Assembly: GCA_964423615.1 (NCBI GenBank)
Contig: CAYRFQ010000187.1
Span: 1 to 7,167 of the forward strand
Reading direction: 5' to 3'
From: CAYRFQ01 sp964423615
GTDB taxonomy: Bacteria; Planctomycetota; Planctomycetia; Gemmatales; Gemmataceae
Length of the DNA: 7,167 nt
This document shows positions 6,899 through 7,167 of the stretch, one piece after another. Under the pieces are notes generated by a model that did not search any database, was not told the DNA's origin, and worked only from the letters and a program-made list of their open reading frames with translations. Positions within the stretch are counted from its first letter, which is position 1. Every line of letters begins with the position of its first letter. Both the position numbers and the translations under genes were made by a program.

Positions 6899-7167
6899 AT
6901 GAAGGCAGTCCGAACGATCGGGGGCGTGGCATTGCTGCTTGCCATCGCACCAACGATCCAAGCTGAACAGATCAAAAGCGGCGTCCCGGTTGGTAAGGGC
7001 GTCAGCTCCTACTCCACAACCAAAATCGCTGGTTGTGCTGGAGCAACGGATGACCGAGTCAAAATCGGCGCAAACTTGTGCTACACCTGACGACTCGGTG
7101 GTCGTCCGGTTATCTTCATGTTTGCGAAGACACCGAACGACTCCTTGGCCAGTTTGGCCAAGAAGCT
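6899..7167 (+). CDS. Candidate Cys-x-x-Sec exported thioredoxin-like selenoprotein (3' partial)
   Basis: This small exported protein is cut by the window edge. Residues 1-22 are a signal peptide (MKAVRT, then hydrophobic GGVALLLAIAPTIQA), followed by EQIKSGVPVGKGV. The frame meets TGA at 7088-7090 (codon 64), right after Leu-Cys61-Tyr-Thr. Without recoding the product is a 63-residue peptide. Past the TGA the frame stays open for the remaining 25 codons and reads RLGGRPVIFMFAK and then NDSLASLAKKL: a hydrophobic strand and an amphipathic helix, as in a thioredoxin-like fold. The TGA thus sits where the second Cys of a C-x-x-C would be. From memory, related planctomycete proteins have C-x-x-C followed by an RPVV-type strand. 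I infer selenocysteine at 64 forming a redox pair with Cys61; Cys46 is also present. The cysteine pair precedes the strand, unlike classical thioredoxin, so its exact chemistry is unknown. A nonsense mutation, a sequencing error or a genuine short peptide are the alternatives. Confidence 0.72.
7088..7090 (+). other. In-frame TGA, probable selenocysteine codon
   Basis: TGA is codon 64 of the gene starting at 6899, in the context Cys-Tyr-Thr-TGA-Arg-Leu-Gly. E1 beta, the kinase and the sigma factor all end in TGA, so TGA is a normal stop in this genome and only position-specific recoding would explain read-through. No selA, selB, selC or selD gene lies in the window to confirm the machinery. 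Confidence 0.68.
7107..7135 (+). promoter_or_regulatory. Possible bacterial SECIS-like hairpin
   Basis: Downstream of the TGA, CGGT (7107-7110) pairs with ACCG (7132-7135). After a 2x1 internal loop, TCTTC (7113-7117) pairs with GAAGA (7126-7130), leaving an 8-base loop (7118-7125). The loop begins 28 bases after the TGA, inside the 16-37 base distance reported for bacterial SECIS elements. The first G in the loop is at the third position, not in the first two as the published consensus prefers. A competing stem (7089-7094 with 7101-7106, perfect 6 bp) lies closer to the codon. SelB recognition is inferred, not shown. Confidence 0.38.

Noticed and set aside
6899..7090. A complete 63-residue secreted peptide ending at TGA
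   Set aside because: It cannot be fully excluded, but the protein-like sequence continuing in frame after the TGA and the TGA's position in a C-x-x-C context make read-through as selenocysteine more likely.

Overview
The window looks like a chromosomal segment from a planctomycete (Planctomycetota, possibly the Gemmata/Gemmatales side). The basis is a very large membrane Ser/Thr kinase with C-terminal TPR repeats, encoded directly downstream of an ECF sigma factor. This gene pair and this protein style, including the LAQLQHTNIVPI stretch, are typical of that phylum. No rRNA, tRNA, CRISPR array or insertion sequence was recognised. Genus-level placement is inference only.

Layout: (1) 83-1141, plus strand, a full-length E1 beta subunit of a 2-oxoacid dehydrogenase complex. 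(2) 1319-1720, plus strand, a small VOC-fold (glyoxalase/dioxygenase superfamily) protein with all four expected metal ligands. (3) A convergent junction at 1721-1896 with a weak terminator-like hairpin and T tract. (4) 5595 down to 1897, minus strand, a 1232-residue transmembrane Ser/Thr kinase with TPRs. (5) 6426 down to 5800, minus strand, an ECF sigma factor that lies upstream of the kinase in the same direction, with a 204-base gap. (6) A divergent intergenic region at about 6478-6898 with several inverted repeats. (7) From 6899 to the window edge, plus strand, a small exported protein whose reading frame contains an in-frame TGA at 7088-7090.

The most interesting item is gene 7. Read conventionally it is a 63-residue secreted peptide ending at TGA. 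The same frame stays open after the TGA to the end of the window and encodes what looks like the continuation of the protein: RLGGRPVIFMFAKT followed by a helix-like segment. The TGA falls exactly where the second cysteine of a C-x-x-C pair would be (Cys61-Tyr-Thr-TGA64). I recall planctomycete small exported thioredoxin-like proteins with a C-x-x-C followed by a similar RPVV-type strand. The economical reading is a Cys-x-x-Sec selenoprotein cut by the window edge. TGA is the ordinary stop of three neighbouring genes, so a genome-wide code change is unlikely.

How the genes work together: the sigma factor and kinase probably form one signalling unit, with the kinase sensing across the membrane and the sigma factor giving the transcriptional output. 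The E1 beta and VOC genes are metabolic and unrelated to it. A degenerate 7-bp repeat (consensus about CAGRGAA) occurs in the same sense upstream of both the VOC and the kinase genes and may be a dispersed intergenic repeat.
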